Shown piece by piece: positions 51,734 through 51,854 of a DNA stretch of 51,854 nucleotides. Within the stretch, counting starts at the first letter, position 1. The number at the start of each line of letters is the position of its first letter. Made by a program: the position numbers and the translations under genes. The notes under the pieces are model-generated. The model was not told the origin of the DNA, did not search any database, and saw only the letters and a list, made by a program, of their open reading frames with translations. Origin of the DNA: Sphingobium sp. (GTDB lineage Bacteria; Pseudomonadota; Alphaproteobacteria; Sphingomonadales; Sphingomonadaceae); the NCBI GenBank assembly GCA_013911745.1, contig JACESO010000007.1, positions 1 through 51,854 on the forward strand, given 5' to 3'.

Positions 51734-51854
51734 ATGTCACATCTGACCGACGAGGCGCGCGCGCCGTTCCGCGACGCCGCGCCCACCATCGAACTGGGCG
51801 ACAACAGTCTGGAAGCCATCGTCGCCGCCAATCCCGGCCGCCGCAGCATCCTGA
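51734..51854 (+). CDS. Unidentified protein, N-terminus only (runs off window)
   Basis: A frame opens at ATG 51734 and is still open at the window end, 40 codons later. It begins MSHLTDEARAPFRDAAPTIE and continues with LGDNSLEAIVAANPGRRSIL. I do not recognise the family from this piece. A weak AGGGGTAG site precedes it. The 134-base gap before it shows no firm terminator for divK. Confidence 0.6.
   Translation, partial: MSHLTDEARAPFRDAAPTIELGDNSLEAIVAANPGRRSIL

Noticed and set aside
1-51854. CRISPR arrays, tRNA or rRNA genes, insertion sequences with intact transposases
   Set aside because: None was recognised when reading both strands; no spaced direct repeats and no transposase motifs were seen.

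Overview
The window is high-GC DNA with the gene content and style of an alphaproteobacterium of the order Sphingomonadales (Sphingobium/Sphingomonas-like). Evidence for this is the NrsF-type anti-sigma paired with an ECF sigma factor, a sphingan-type priming glycosyltransferase, a short UDP-glucose dehydrogenase, a DivK/DUF3572 block, and an in-frame copy of a palindromic repeat of a kind common in sphingomonad genomes. Genus is an inference; no rRNA or tRNA gene was seen.

Region 1 (1-17977, all minus strand) is one very compact purine-catabolic gene block of at least 17 genes. Most neighbours overlap by 4 bases (ATGA or TTGA). Read from 17977 downward it encodes an SBF-type transporter, the HpxX/HpxY amidase pair, an AzgA-like purine permease, an exported nucleoside phosphorylase/nucleosidase, an HpxW-like Ntn hydrolase, allantoate amidohydrolase, PucG-like aminotransferase, PuuE allantoinase, HpxZ-like protein, UraD, a two-Rossmann flavoprotein, UraH, xanthine dehydrogenase (XdhA, XdhB, XdhC) and guanine deaminase (cut by the window edge). 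An exported adenosine deaminase lies just upstream (18137-19249). Together they can take nucleosides in the periplasm to bases, import them, oxidise them to urate, and run urate through allantoin and allantoate to ureidoglycine/oxalurate-level products. No known urate oxidase is visible. The flavoprotein sitting between uraH and uraD is the obvious candidate for that missing step.

Region 2 (19456-22357) holds a decayed epimerase gene and an SDR/SnoaL pair divergent from a LysR regulator. Region 3 (22358-26585) is a complete copper/metal-stress bufferin locus: bufA2-bufB-bufC, an ECF sigma factor with its NrsF anti-sigma, and bufA1-doxX. All three transcription units start from a perfect GTAACC-N16-CGAA promoter, and stable hairpins flank the precursor genes. 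Region 4 (26586-35609) mixes accessory genes and wreckage: an AraC remnant, a TonB receptor plus PepSY reductase pair, a DJ-1/PfpI protein, a LysR regulator, a broken ABC ATPase, and a diketo-sugar-acid hydrolase / SDR stub / L-lactate dehydrogenase group.

Region 5 (35701-40267) is exopolysaccharide-related: priming glycosyltransferase, metallophosphatase, UDP-glucose dehydrogenase and a PilZ protein. Region 6 (40333-43587) is a tyrosine/homogentisate operon (hppD, a VOC protein, and a fahA reduced to its first ~50 codons) divergent from an Old Yellow Enzyme. Region 7 (43594-51854) is mostly conserved chromosomal genes: pgeF, an amino-acid permease with a clear terminator, an MFS exporter, a Sel1 protein, a GNAT-like/GDPD/RidA/HAD/DUF3572 run, divK, and the start of one unidentified gene.
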